A stretch of DNA of 64,000 nt from Agarophyton chilense (lineage: Eukaryota; Rhodophyta; Florideophyceae; Gracilariales; Gracilariaceae). The notes under the pieces were generated by a model. The model saw only the letters and a program-made list of their open reading frames with translations. It was not told the DNA's origin and did no database searches. How positions within the stretch are numbered: position 1 is the stretch's first letter; every line of letters starts with the position of its first letter. Below are positions 30,571 to 40,192 of this stretch, in pieces. The position numbers and the translations under genes are program-made. The stretch lies in the NCBI GenBank assembly GCA_030374765.1, contig JARGXX010000016.1, positions 372,001 to 436,000 on the forward strand. Reading direction: 5' to 3'.

Positions 30571-33500
30571 CTACCACCGGTCCGCCTCGAATCTTCGCGC
30601 CAGAATGCCGCTCGTCTCCCTCCTCGATGTCATGTCGCTGCCTCTCCGCCCCCCCTCCTCCGCCCCGCCGCTGCTCTCCAGTCTGAGCATGCCCAGAAAT
30701 ACCGCCCGCTTCTCCGCCGACGCGTCCTCTTCCCCGGCCATGTTTCCGGCCGCCTTCATCAGCGCCGTCTTCAGGTCCGAGATAACCACGCTCGACCGCA
30801 CGCTCTCCCCCTCGCTCGCCTCCGACACAGTGCTGCGTCTCCTTACCGCAACGCGTTTGCTGCCCAGCATCTTGAGCACGTCCTCAGCCGCCACGGCGCC
30901 ACCGCCGCCGCCGGCCGGCGTGCGCGACGGACTCACGAACCGCGACCCCTGCCGGCTGCCCGCCAGCGACCCCGCAACACTCGCATTCCGCGACGCCGCC
31001 AGTGACGCTGCCAGCGATCCGGTGCGGCTCGAAGTCCTCGATGCGTACCGCGACAGCGGTCGGCTGCCCGCCGGTGTGGCAAACCGCGAGCTGAACCGGC
31101 TAATGGGCCGAGAGCTCGCCGCCGAGTGCATCCCACCATCCTCGAGGCCGCTAAAGTCCACGTTGCCGTCCACAGTGAAGCTCGACGCGTATCCCGCCTG
31201 AACGCGCGTCGATGACCGCGCGTTGCTCACTATTTCGCCTGGCCCTTCGCCACCGCGCAGGTGCACTCCCGCCAAGTCAGGCCCATCGGACGCCAGCCCT
31301 TTCCTCCCTCCGAATGATTCTCGATACTTGCTAAGCAGACCGGCGCCAAATGCATCACCGCCACCGCCACCGCCACCGCCACCGCCACCGCCGCCAACGC
31401 CGCCACCGATACCGCCGCCATCACCATCGCGCGCCCTCGGCTCCCGCCCATTTGGAGGGCTGTTTCGTCTCGACGCCATGCGCGATCCAAAGCGCGATCC
31501 CATGCGCGATGACAAGCGCGACGCAGCCGGCGACATCAACGGCGACGGGCAAACAGACATTTGTTGCGACGGCGGACCGCCTGCAATAATCATCACCTCC
31601 GCCAGGCGTTGACCAGCAGTGATGCTAGGGTCAAGCTCAAAGGACCTTGTGCTCCACGCTGAGAAGCCCTGCTCGGGATCCGGCGCGCCGTTCGCTCTTT
31701 GCTCCTTGGTGGCGGCAACGACGCTGACTTCGACAAAGCGCCCGTGTATCTGAATTCGCGGCGGCGCACGAGCCAGCCAGCCCGCGTTGGATGCCACCAG
31801 CAACACCGCGTGCGCCGGCGACGCAAACAGAAGCAACAGGCCGTATGCGGACGCTGCAGCGCTCGGGTCGCTGGCCTGCGCGCATATGGTGTAGTGCACG
31901 GAGAGCTTGACGGGCGTTGAAAAGCGCGACGGCCGAACGGGGATGAGAAGGTTGGCTACAAACAGGCGGAGAATGGAGAAGGAGCCGGTGAGCATTCGCG
32001 ATTCGGAAAAGCTAAACTGCGTCTTGATGGAAGCGGAGCCCTTATACGCGCGCTCATGACTGAGACACAGCGTAGCAGCCGTGACGTCTCCGCCAACAAT
32101 AACCTCGCGCAGAAAGCTGGGCTGCACGGCCTGCTGAGCCATGTTGAAGTATGGCTCATCTTTAGAGACAACACCGTTGGTGTGGTGCGTAGGGCCCCAG
32201 CCCGGATCAAAGCAGGTCTCAAACGGAAGCTGCACGAGCACAGCTCGCTCGCGATAGTACTGCGCCACACATTCGCGGCCAAATCGGCCGGCAGGCCCCG
32301 TCCAGAAGCGCTCCTCCATCTCGCGCGGGTCCGGCACATTGGGCGGGCACTTTTCGACGGTCCAGGCAGGCGCGAAGATGGCGGCCGAAGTACCGCCCTG
32401 CTTGATGGCGCGCAAGGCAAGGTGGGAGTGAAAGCCACCGCCGCCAAACGTGTTGCGGCCGTGCACGTCGATGCCGGTCCACACGTCGGTGCGACGCGTG
32501 CCTGCCTTGACGGCGGAGCGCACGGGGGCGTTGCGATCCCAGCAGTAGTTGGTGAAGAGCGAGCCAGCAGCCTTGAAAAAGGGCTCGTTCTCGGCATTGA
32601 GCTCGTTCTGCCACGCAAGCGCGCCGTCGCGCGTGACGGCGTCAAACCAGATGACCTCGGAGACAGGGCCGACGAGCTTGCGCACGGCGCGCGCGAGGTC
32701 GGCAACGAAGGCAGCGAGGTCGGATGCGGCGGACGAGCCGCCCGGCAGCGCAACCTCCACGTTAACGAGCCATCCGTCGAAGCCGTAGAACTTTGCGATG
32801 GAGGCGAGCTGGCGTGCTGCGTGGGCGCGCGTCTTAAAGGAATGAAGGATCTTGGCGAGCTGATGTCGACCGGCGTCCCACTCGAAGATGAGCGTGCCCA
32901 GAATGAGGGTGCCGTGGCGATGGGCGGCGTGCACGAAGCCCAGCGGCGGGATGGTGACGCAGTAGTGCGAATAGTACACGAAGACATCGACGTACGCCCA
33001 GTGATTGAAGCGCCACATGTCGGAGAGACTGCAATCGCGACCGCGCGCACCATCGGCGCTGGCCTCCCATGCGGGGTAGGCGTTGCGAAAGTCGTGGCAC
33101 AGCAGCAGACGGGCTGGCTGCAGGCGGCGCAACGCAGAAGAGGAGCCGCGCGCGGCAGCGGAAACGGAGGCAGAGTGGGCCAGGCCAGCGGTGGCGGCGC
33201 CGCGCACGTAGCGCTGCACGAAGGCGGCGGGCAGCGGAACAGAGGACACGCAGCGCGCGTCCAGCCCGGTGGGTCGCCACTTGAGCAAAGCGTCCACGTC
33301 GGTGAGCGGCACTGTGAAGCCCGGCTTTCGCTCGAATACGCGCGGTGGCGACGACGGTGGCAAGGGTTGTTGTGGCTCGCGGCGACGCGAAAAGGACGAC
33401 GAGCGCGAGATGGAGGTGGACGAGCGCGACAGCGCGGCTGGGCCACGTGAGATGCGTCGCGGCAGCGCGGACAGCCCGCGGGACAAGCGTGCGGTGGGCT

Positions 33501-33666
33501 TTCCGCGCGCGCCGCCGCCATCGTCGGAGTGCTCGGCCATGCCCGTCGGCGGCAACGCCGCCGACGATGACGACGACGACGACAACGATGACGATGACGG
33601 CGGGGGCGGTTGAAGCGGGGCGCCGCGCGCGCGGCGCTTCGCCTTTAGCGACAATTCGCGCAGCAT
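30571..33666 (-). CDS. GH85 endo-beta-N-acetylglucosaminidase with long Ser/Arg tail
   Basis: 1,031 residues from ATG 33666 (alternative ATG 33540). Residues 1-110 are Ser/Pro/Arg-rich. Residues about 180-480 form the family 85 barrel: LLLCHDFRNAY, HWAYVDVFVYYSHYCVTIPP, GTLIFEW and the catalytic strand FYGFDGWLVNVE with N302 and E304, the pair that drives substrate-assisted cleavage between the two core GlcNAc residues of N-glycans. They are followed by VIWFDAVTRDG, FTNYCWD, VWTGIDVHGRNTFGGGGF and the aromatic region up to about 560. A beta-sandwich-like segment follows. The last 330 residues are disordered and dominated by SR repeats (SRLSSRMGSRFGSR; SRPLSRYASRTSSR) and a Gly run. No signal peptide, so cytosolic like other eukaryotic ENGases. 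No intron seen. Confidence 0.88.
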   Translation of the reverse strand: MLRELSLKAKRRARGAPLQPPPPSSSSLSSSSSSSAALPPTGMAEHSDDGGGARGKPTARLSRGLSALPRRISRGPAALSRSSTSISRSSSFSRRREPQQPLPPSSPPRVFERKPGFTVPLTDVDALLKWRPTGLDARCVSSVPLPAAFVQRYVRGAATAGLAHSASVSAAARGSSSALRRLQPARLLLCHDFRNAYPAWEASADGARGRDCSLSDMWRFNHWAYVDVFVYYSHYCVTIPPLGFVHAAHRHGTLILGTLIFEWDAGRHQLAKILHSFKTRAHAARQLASIAKFYGFDGWLVNVEVALPGGSSAASDLAAFVADLARAVRKLVGPVSEVIWFDAVTRDGALAWQNELNAENEPFFKAAGSLFTNYCWDRNAPVRSAVKAGTRRTDVWTGIDVHGRNTFGGGGFHSHLALRAIKQGGTSAAIFAPAWTVEKCPPNVPDPREMEERFWTGPAGRFGRECVAQYYRERAVLVQLPFETCFDPGWGPTHHTNGVVSKDEPYFNMAQQAVQPSFLREVIVGGDVTAATLCLSHERAYKGSASIKTQFSFSESRMLTGSFSILRLFVANLLIPVRPSRFSTPVKLSVHYTICAQASDPSAAASAYGLLLLFASPAHAVLLVASNAGWLARAPPRIQIHGRFVEVSVVAATKEQRANGAPDPEQGFSAWSTRSFELDPSITAGQRLAEVMIIAGGPPSQQMSVCPSPLMSPAASRLSSRMGSRFGSRMASRRNSPPNGREPRARDGDGGGIGGGVGGGGGGGGGGGGGDAFGAGLLSKYRESFGGRKGLASDGPDLAGVHLRGGEGPGEIVSNARSSTRVQAGYASSFTVDGNVDFSGLEDGGMHSAASSRPISRFSSRFATPAGSRPLSRYASRTSSRTGSLAASLAASRNASVAGSLAGSRQGSRFVSPSRTPAGGGGGAVAAEDVLKMLGSKRVAVRRRSTVSEASEGESVRSSVVISDLKTALMKAAGNMAGEEDASAEKRAVFLGMLRLESSGGAEEGGRRGSDMTSRRETSGILARRFEADRW

Positions 33667-33884
33667 GGCGGCGAACAATGGGGGGGTGGGGGGGCCGAGG
33701 GCGAGGGGGTGGGGAGGCGGGGAGAAGTATCTACGAACGTGAATGGTATCTGTGTGTCTACCTTGAACACCTGCTGCTCTCCGTTTGCGGCTGCGGCTGC
33801 AGCAGCCGCGGGGCGCGAGGTGGCGCACGCGCGCATGCGCGCACACGCGCACGCGAAGCGCGACGCGTGGCGTCCGACCGCTGC

Positions 33885-35396
33885 TTACAGCGCGCTGAGC
33901 GCGTCGCGAACCAGCGGAAGCACGCGCTTGCGCGACGCTGCGCCATTGCGCTGCGCGAAGCGCAACATCACCTGCGACGCTTCGCCGCTGCTTTGCGCTT
34001 CGCCGCTGCTTTGCGCTTCGCCGCTGCTTTGCGCTTCGCCGCTGCTTTGCGCTTCGCCGCTGCTTTGCGCTTCGCCGCTGCTTTGCGCTTCGCCGCTGCT
34101 TTGCGCTTCGCCGGCGCCTTGCGCTTCGCCGGCGCCTTGCGCTTCGCAGAGTTGCGAGGCGACAATGCGGGCGCCATCTCCGTCTCCGTCGCCATCTCCG
34201 TCGCCGTCGCCGTCTCCGTCGCCATCTCCGTCGCCGTCGCCGTCGCCGTCGTCCAGCAGCGGCGGCTGCCGCACAGGCTTCCAGCCGACGGCGTCGCCCT
34301 CCGCGGCGACGCGTGCCACCACGGCGCGCACGACGCGCGCGCATCCAAACAGCGTCGCCTCGCGCGCGCCGCCAAAGCGCGCCATCACCAGCACAACCGC
34401 AGCGCCTTCCCTCGCCGCCAACGCCGCCAGCGCCGCGCGCGACAAGCGTTTCTCATCGGCGCGCACAGGCACGGAAGCCACCGCCGCGCGCACGCCGCGC
34501 ACCTGCACCGTCTTGAGGTCGCGCCGCAGCAGTTGCGACGCCGACAGCGCGCTCACGTCGTGTTTAGCTGCGTGCAGCCGATGGCCAAAGTTACGCGCTT
34601 CCGTCGCGTCGATACGCGCCGCCGTCATCGTCCATTTTAGCGCGGCTGCGTCGCGCGGTGTTGCGCGACTGCCTGTGGCGTTCACGCCCACGTCGGAGAG
34701 TAGCGCGGCTAGTAGCAGTCGCGCCGCGTCTGCGGGGAGATGCGTGCTTGAGGCGCGCGCCTCCTCGGCTACCAGCGTGGCGCACGATCCTACGCGCGTT
34801 ACCACGCGCGGCGAGGCGTCCAGGTGACGGCGCTCGTCTTCGTGATGGTCCAGCACGCCCACCACGCGTCCGCGCAGCCGCCGAGCCGCGCTCTCGCACA
34901 GAGCGTTGTGGTCCACCAGCACCAACTCGCACTGCGCCACCGCGTCGCCGCGTTCTTCTTCTTCCTCCGGCAGCCAGCGCAGCACCGCCTCGTCGATGCC
35001 GCTCTCGCGCAGCGCCAGTCGCGCGTCGCCGCGCAGCGCCAGCTCGTCGCGCCCCATGCGCAGCATTGCCACCACCGTGCCCTCCGTCCGCGTCACATAC
35101 GCGTACACCAAGCTGCTCGCGATGGAGTCCAGATCGCCCGCCTCGTTGCCCATCACCACGCGCGTCGGCCTCTTGTCGCGTACCTGCCGCAGGTAATCGC
35201 CCAGCGACGGCGTCTCCTCCGCCGCCGCCGCCGCCGCCACCGCTGCGTTGGCTGCGCCCGTGCCTGACCCCATTCTCACAGCCGCCCGCTTGTTGCTGCT
35301 ACTGCTACTCGCGCGCACCAGCAGCCTCCGCCGCCCGCTCGCCACCGCAGCTCCAACTGCCGGTACAAACGCCACGCCGGCGGCCGCAATCAACAT
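33885..35396 (-). CDS. DHH/DHHA2 phosphoesterase (exopolyphosphatase-like)
   Basis: 503 residues from ATG 35396; residues 1-40 (MLIAAAGVAFVPAVGAAVAS, then Arg/Ser) may target an organelle, and M42 is a second possible start. DHH motifs in order: GNEAGDLDSIASS (D88, D90), LVLVDHNAL, GVLDHHEDE and VGSCATLVAEE. The spacing matches class II inorganic pyrophosphatase/Ppx1/prune proteins; it probably removes phosphate from polyphosphate ends. The DHHA2 domain (LLRRDLKTVQVRG..., ASVPVRADEKRL) follows at about 290-390. Between its last strands lie a (GD)n run and nine GEAQSS/GEAQGA repeats encoded by an 18-bp minisatellite. The final MLRFAQRNGAASRKRVLPLV matches the normal family end, so the repeats are an insertion, not a tail. 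It shares a 199-bp divergent promoter with the acetyl-CoA transporter. Confidence 0.85.
   Translation of the reverse strand: MLIAAAGVAFVPAVGAAVASGRRRLLVRASSSSSNKRAAVRMGSGTGAANAAVAAAAAAEETPSLGDYLRQVRDKRPTRVVMGNEAGDLDSIASSLVYAYVTRTEGTVVAMLRMGRDELALRGDARLALRESGIDEAVLRWLPEEEEERGDAVAQCELVLVDHNALCESAARRLRGRVVGVLDHHEDERRHLDASPRVVTRVGSCATLVAEEARASSTHLPADAARLLLAALLSDVGVNATGSRATPRDAAALKWTMTAARIDATEARNFGHRLHAAKHDVSALSASQLLRRDLKTVQVRGVRAAVASVPVRADEKRLSRAALAALAAREGAAVVLVMARFGGAREATLFGCARVVRAVVARVAAEGDAVGWKPVRQPPLLDDGDGDGDGDGDGDGDGDGDGDGDGDGARIVASQLCEAQGAGEAQGAGEAQSSGEAQSSGEAQSSGEAQSSGEAQSSGEAQSSGEAQSSGEASQVMLRFAQRNGAASRKRVLPLVRDALSAL
33980..34141. repeat. Nine 18-bp coding minisatellite units
   Basis: CTTCGCCGCTGCTTTGCG repeated head to tail; seven nearly identical units, and two variants with the alternate CCGGCGCCT form. 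In frame in the DHH gene on the minus strand (GEAQSS or GEAQGA). Confidence 0.95.
34170..34255. repeat. Hexanucleotide coding repeat (GTCGCC/GTCTCC)
   Basis: About 13 near-copies of a 6-bp unit, read on the minus strand as alternating Gly-Asp in the DHH protein. Confidence 0.9.
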
Positions 35397-35595
35397 CACC
35401 TCCACCACCACCAACTCCGCGCTCGCTCTTTCCCGCCGCCACTGCTCCCTTGTTCCGTACACGCTCCATCACCTAATTTCTACATTTTTACTGCAATTTG
35501 CAATGCTCTTCATTCCAACCTTTTGACGTGTTGCCACTCCAGTGCTCCCCGACAACGTTCCCCCTCCCGCCCGCCACCAGTTCGCTCTCTCCGTC
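35397..35595. promoter_or_regulatory. Compact divergent promoter
   Basis: 199 bp separates the start codons of the DHH gene (minus) and the transporter gene (plus). AT-richer than the surrounding genes around 35460-35530; no clear TATA box. Confidence 0.5.
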
Positions 35596-37328
35596 ATGGT
35601 CAAACGGAGGACCGCCTCCGCCTCCCTCACTTCGTCCGTCACCTCCATTGCGCCGCCGGACACCCAAATTCCGGTCTGCGTCTCGTCGCGCCCCCCCCAA
35701 TCCCAGTCGCCGCAGCCCTCTTCAACCACTTGGTACGATGACCGCCACTCCATCGTGCTGCTTGTGCTGCTCTACGCCGCACAGGGCCTCCCAATTGGCC
35801 TCGCCTTCGGCACCATTCCATTTCTGCTCAAGGAGCGCGGCTCGTCGTACGCCGACCTGGCCGAGTTCTCTCTGGCCAGCATGCCCTATTCGCTCAAGCT
35901 CATCATAGCGCCGTTTGTGGACGCCTTCTACTCGCCTTCCTTCGGCCGGCGCAAATCATGGATCGTGCCTGTGCAGATGGCAATTGGCTGCACCATGCTC
36001 TTCTTCTCGTCCCCCATCCACCACTGGGTATCCCACGGCAACGTCGCGGCGCTTGCGCCCACCTTTTTCTTTCTCATTGCGCTCGTGGCCACGCAGGACA
36101 TTGCCGTGGACGGCTGGTCGCTCACCATGCTGAAGAAGGAGAACGTCGCGTACGCCAGCACGTGCCAGTCGCTGGGGCTGTCCATCGGCTATTTTGCCAC
36201 CTTCACCATCTTTCTGGCGTTCAACAACCACACTTTTTGCGACAGGTACGTGCGCCCGCTGCTGCTGTCCAGTCGCTCCACTGGCGCTCTCATTGATTTG
36301 CAGCACGCGCTCCGTTTTGTGGGTGTGTTCTACTTGCTGCTCACTGCGTTCGTCGCGTTTGGAAAGAACGAAAACGCGCCGTCTGTGAAAAAGTCGGACG
36401 ACGGCAGCGACGCCGAGTCGAGTGATGAGGAGTCGTCGTCCAGTTCTCGCTCGCTGTTGGCGCTTACTGCGCTGGACAACATTCGAAGCACGTACAGGGA
36501 TGTGCTTGTGGTGGTGCGCCTGCCGGCTGTGCAGGCGTTGGTCGCGGCTCTGCTCGTGTCCAAGCTTGGCTTTTCCGCATACGACAACGGTAAGTGCTTG
36601 CCGCAACAAGAGCGTTTAATGTGCGGACTGTTGAGCTGACATGTTTGTGTTGGTTGTTGTTGTTGTTGTTGTTGTTGTTGAATGAACCGTATTACATGCA
36701 AGTGTTGTCGCTCAAACTGCTCGAACTGGGATTTTCCAAGGAGAGCATGGCCTCCATGGCTGTGATACAGGCGCCGTTTACAATCATCGGCACCGTGATG
36801 ACCGGACGGCTGGTGGCCAACAAGTCGCCCACCGCTGTTTATGTGGTTGGGTATTTCTGCCGGTTGGTGCTGAGCTTGAGCGGTCCAGCGTTGGTGGGAT
36901 GGCTGTCCAGCCACGGTGGGGTGGTGACTCCGGCTTACTATTCTGCGATGCTTGCGATCACCATCATGTACAGCGTGGCGGCAGAGTGCCTGATGTTCAT
37001 CGGCATGGGCGCCTTTTTCCTCAACATCTCGAGTTCTTCTGTTCACGTGGCCGGGTCGTACCTGACGTTGCTCAACACGAGCTCCAACATGGGCGGGCTG
37101 TGGCACAAGGCGGTGGTGCTGTGGCTGGTTGACAAGCTGACGGTTCGCGAGCAATGCGAGGTTGCAGCGGACGCTGCGGAGGGCAGTGCGTGTGCGATTT
37201 TGCGCGATGGGTACTACACGATCTCCGTGGCTCTGATGCCTGTTGCAGCGTTGGTTGGGTTGTACTTGATGAAGACGCTGGCGCAGCTGAAGAGGTTGCC
37301 CGAGTCGGCGTGGCGAGCGTCTCGATGA
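35596..37328 (+). CDS. Acetyl-CoA transporter (AT-1/SLC33A1 family), two exons
   Basis: Exons 35596-36589 and 36703-37328 give 539 residues. The 113-bp intron begins GTAAGT after the first base of a codon and ends ATGCAAG. Splicing restores SAYDNVLSLKLLELGF, the family's mid-protein signature, and exon 1 alone would end soon in a stop. About 11 membrane spans. Family motifs: YAAQGLPIGLAFGTIPFLL, SLKLIIAPFVDAFYSPSFGRRKSWIVPVQ (written here in two parts: SLKLIIAPFVDAFY and FGRRKSWIVP), ATQDIAVDGWSLTML, NTSSNMGGLWHKAVVL. The family carries acetyl-CoA into the ER/Golgi lumen, where it supports acetylation of glycans and proteins. The intron is a (TTG)n-rich sequence. Starts at the first in-frame ATG. 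Confidence 0.9.
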
Positions 37329-38130
37329 GAGCGAATGTACTCGGTGTACTGCGTGTAACTTACAGTACGCTGTACGTTTTTGGTTACTGTATGCGTTGGG
37401 GACTATTAACTGTGTTGTTGTTGGTTTGGCTGATCACAAACAGAGCAATGATGTTGTAGCGCGGGGAAAGGATAAATATATTGTACGACGTGCGTGCTTG
37501 AGCTGAAGCGCGCGGGCCGCTACTTTGAACGAAATGGAGGTTGTGTTTTGTTTTGTGCACTTTTAGTGACAAGCAAACAAGTTGAGGGATGGCAACCGGC
37601 GGGATGTACGTTAGTCAGTGGGATAGAGTGTAGTGGTGTAGGGGGTATCTAGTGACGTGTGCGCAGCGCATGCGTTGGCGCCTGGGCGCTGACATGTTGG
37701 CAAAGGCGATCGCTTACACTGGATAAGGTGTGCACTGGCGGCGAGTAAACATCAAGAATCAGATAGGGTTGCGGCGTGGCAACACGCCAACAAGGCAAGG
37801 CGGAGATTGCCCCACGTGGGCGGCGCGCAGCGCATCGGCGCCAAGCGCTCGAGAGAGGTCGACTGAAACAGTGTGATATATAGTGTCGAGTGGGCGTCGT
37901 CGTAGCGTCAGATACGAGGTATCTTTGTAGGTTGGTTGGTTGGTGGAGGGAGATCAACATAAACAAGAAGAAGAAAAAAAAAAAAAAAGAAAAGAAGCTA
38001 AGAGGCTAAGCTAGCAAAGTCTACGGCGGTGGTCCGTACTGCACGCATCATCTCTGTGCAAAAAGTGAGAGAGAGTGTAGCAAAAAGGAAAACCCATAAA
38101 ATGTGGCCAATCGAAGCGAAAACCGAAAGC
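37329..38130. other. Convergent intergenic region
   Basis: Between the ends of the transporter and protease genes. It holds a TATATAG near 37876 followed by GTTGGTTGG repeats and an A-run (37976-37988), which could be a small unrecognised transcription unit, but no coding frame supports it. Confidence 0.4.
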
Positions 38131-39711
38131 TCACACGGCTGGGGCAGGGGCGACGGGCGCGACGGGCGCGACGGGCGCGACGGGCGCGACGGGCGCGACG
38201 GGCGCGACGGGCGCGACGGACACAGATGAGCTTCTGCGCCGCACGAGGATGACGACGAAGGCAATGAGGGTGACCGTAAGCGCGACGGCGCCCACGGTGC
38301 CGCCCGCGATGGCCGCGGCGCTGTTACGCGCGCCAGCGGTGTCATCGCGGTCCACCTCCACCAGCAGCGCGCCGCTGGGCGGGATCGCGCCTGTGTTTAG
38401 CGCCGGCTCGGCGCTGGGCTGTTGTTGCTGCGGCTGCGTCTCGTCCTTGTCTTCTTTTTCGTCTTTTTCTTTTTGGTCGCTGTCGTCGAACGGCTCGCCC
38501 GCCGTGGGCTGCGGCGACGGTGGCGGCGGCGGTTGTGGTAGAGGCTGCGGCTGCGGCTGCGGCTGCGGCTGCGGCTGCGGCTGCGGCTGCGGGGCGGCGG
38601 TGGGTTGCATCGTTGGCTGCGCCACGGGCTGCGCCACCGACGGTGCAGGGGCAGACGGCGACGGCGCAGAGGGCGGCGGCGTGGAAGGCGGCGGCTGTGT
38701 GGAAGGCGGCGGCTGGGTGGAAGGCGGCGGCGGTGACGGCGCAGAGGGCGGCTGCGTAGAAGGTGGTGGCGGCGGCACAGAGGGCGGCTGAGTAGAAGGC
38801 GGCGGCGGCGGCGGCGAGACGGAAGCGTGTTGCATCATGACGGGGGCGCGTGAAGACGACGTGTTGAACAGGGCGCCCATGGAGCGCATCCACTCGACGT
38901 ACGACGACAGTCGCGTGTACCCGCCAGGCAATCCAGGACGCGCACAGCCGTAGCCAAACGACACGAGCGCAACCTGCACCAACTGGCGACGCGCATCATA
39001 CACAAACAACGGACCGCCCGAGTCGGCGTTACAACTATCACAGCCGCCGCGCTCATAGCCCGCACAAACGTGCATGCGCGGCGAAATGCCAGACGCAAGA
39101 AAACTGTCGACGGTAGTATAGGCCTTCTTGCAGGCGTCGGGACGCACAACGGGCACGTCGACGTGTCTAAGTCGCGGCACGTGCGCAGCGTTGAAGGCCT
39201 CGTCGGTGTAACCATAGCCGGCCACGCGCGTGAACTCGGCGACGGCGGGAATGGCGGGGTTTTCGTTGACGGCGACGAAGCGCGCAACGGACGGAACGTC
39301 CGTTTCGAAGCGCACGAGCGCAATGTCATGGCGCGGCAGGAAGAACTGCGGGTGCGAGTGGACGGCGGCGATTTGGACGCGCACGCCGGCGTCAGACAGG
39401 GCGCCGCCTACGTAGGCGATCGACGATGGATTGACGAGACAGTGGGCAGCGGTGAGCGCCCAGCGTGGCGATAGCAAGGAGCCGGCGCAGCCCTCCTGGT
39501 AGAAGGACACCATGTGGGCGCGGATGTGGGCGTGCGCCGTGGAGCCGCCCACGATGCGCGGGGCGACGCGCGACGACGATGGCGAATGCTCGGACGGGAG
39601 CCACTGTGGACAGTGTTGCTGCAAGGCGGCGACGAAGAGCGGCAGCAAGGCGACGACGAAGGCGAGTAGCAGCGGCGCAGCGACGCGCGCAGCGCTCAAG
39701 GGCGGCGGCAT
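38131..39711 (-). CDS. Membrane-anchored trypsin-like serine protease (S1)
   Basis: 526 residues from ATG 39711. Signal peptide at residues 1-30 (AAPLLLAFVVALLPLFVAAL). The zymogen activation site RIVGG is at 52-56, and the S1 domain runs to about 290 with the triad H90 (LTAAHC), D129 (HDIALVRF) and S231 (CNADSGGPL). D225, six residues before the serine, predicts cleavage after Lys/Arg. GYGCARPGLPGGYTRLSSYV closes the fold. Then comes about 130 residues of stalk made of PPPSTQPPS and PQ repeats, an acidic segment, a membrane span (AAAIAGGTVGAVALTVTLIA), RRRSSS and a cytosolic (VAP)n tail coded by a 9-bp repeat. A cell-surface protease is inferred. An upstream frame with another hydrophobic stretch also exists, so an earlier start cannot be excluded. 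Confidence 0.85.
   Translation of the reverse strand: MPPPLSAARVAAPLLLAFVVALLPLFVAALQQHCPQWLPSEHSPSSSRVAPRIVGGSTAHAHIRAHMVSFYQEGCAGSLLSPRWALTAAHCLVNPSSIAYVGGALSDAGVRVQIAAVHSHPQFFLPRHDIALVRFETDVPSVARFVAVNENPAIPAVAEFTRVAGYGYTDEAFNAAHVPRLRHVDVPVVRPDACKKAYTTVDSFLASGISPRMHVCAGYERGGCDSCNADSGGPLFVYDARRQLVQVALVSFGYGCARPGLPGGYTRLSSYVEWMRSMGALFNTSSSRAPVMMQHASVSPPPPPPSTQPPSVPPPPPSTQPPSAPSPPPPSTQPPPSTQPPPSTPPPSAPSPSAPAPSVAQPVAQPTMQPTAAPQPQPQPQPQPQPQPQPLPQPPPPPSPQPTAGEPFDDSDQKEKDEKEDKDETQPQQQQPSAEPALNTGAIPPSGALLVEVDRDDTAGARNSAAAIAGGTVGAVALTVTLIAFVVILVRRRSSSVSVAPVAPVAPVAPVAPVAPVAPVAPAPAV
38150..38219. repeat. 9-bp coding repeat (GCGACGGGC)n
   Basis: About seven units, read as Val-Ala-Pro in the protease tail. 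Confidence 0.9.
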
Positions 39712-40192
39712 ATGTGAGGGGCGGGACTGAATAAGCACAACAACAAGCACAACAACAAGCACAAGCAACAGTGGTGCGATGGACGGATTGTAGCAGCCAC
39801 CGCGGTGCCCGACTCGCAGCAACCACGACGACGACGACGACGACGACGCATAAGAGTGTCGCGTTTGTGTATCGACTGCAAAAGACGAGACGGAGTGCAT
39901 CGGGCGAGCGTTGCGCAGCGGGCGGCGCTCGGTGCTCATGGCGCAAAATGCTAATTGAGCGCCGAGACGTGCACTATGTGTAAGATATGTAAGACGTGGC
40001 AGACGTGGCAGACGTGGACAACGTGTGGTGGCGGCGGCGGCTTGCTGCGGACGGCGCGTTCCAGCGCTTTTGGTTTTTTTTGTTTTTGGGTTTGGGGCGG
40101 GGCGTTGCGCGCGTCGGGGGGAAGGAGGGGCGAACGGGTTGGTGGGCGGTATTGCGGTACTGGGGAAGCGGTTTGCGTTTGGGGTGCGTGCC
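39712..40192. other. Divergent promoter region of protease and calmodulin genes
   Basis: 481 bp with CAACAAGCA repeats (39736-39770), a GAC triplet run (39824-39848) and a repeated GACGTGGCA motif (39993-40015) at 9-bp spacing. No TATA box seen. Confidence 0.5.

Noticed and set aside
32056-33450. 464-codon + strand frame opposite the GH85 gene
   Set aside because: Antisense shadow caused by high GC3 in the real gene.
31956-33521. 521-codon minus-strand frame inside the GH85 gene
   Set aside because: Frame-shifted shadow of the GH85 frame, Ser/Pro/Arg/Cys-rich without domain content.
33667-34344. 226-codon N-terminal extension of the GH85 frame
   Set aside because: It is Arg/Gln repeat sequence from the DHH minisatellite in another phase, with no ATG before 33666 that avoids overlapping the DHH gene.
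33345-34827. Two + strand frames of 370-430 codons over the DHH and GH85 starts
   Set aside because: Produced by the 18-bp and 6-bp repeats, which are open in several frames.
37864-37990. TATATAG followed by a poly-A stretch in a convergent intergenic region
   Set aside because: Could be a small transcription unit, but no coding frame or RNA structure supports it.
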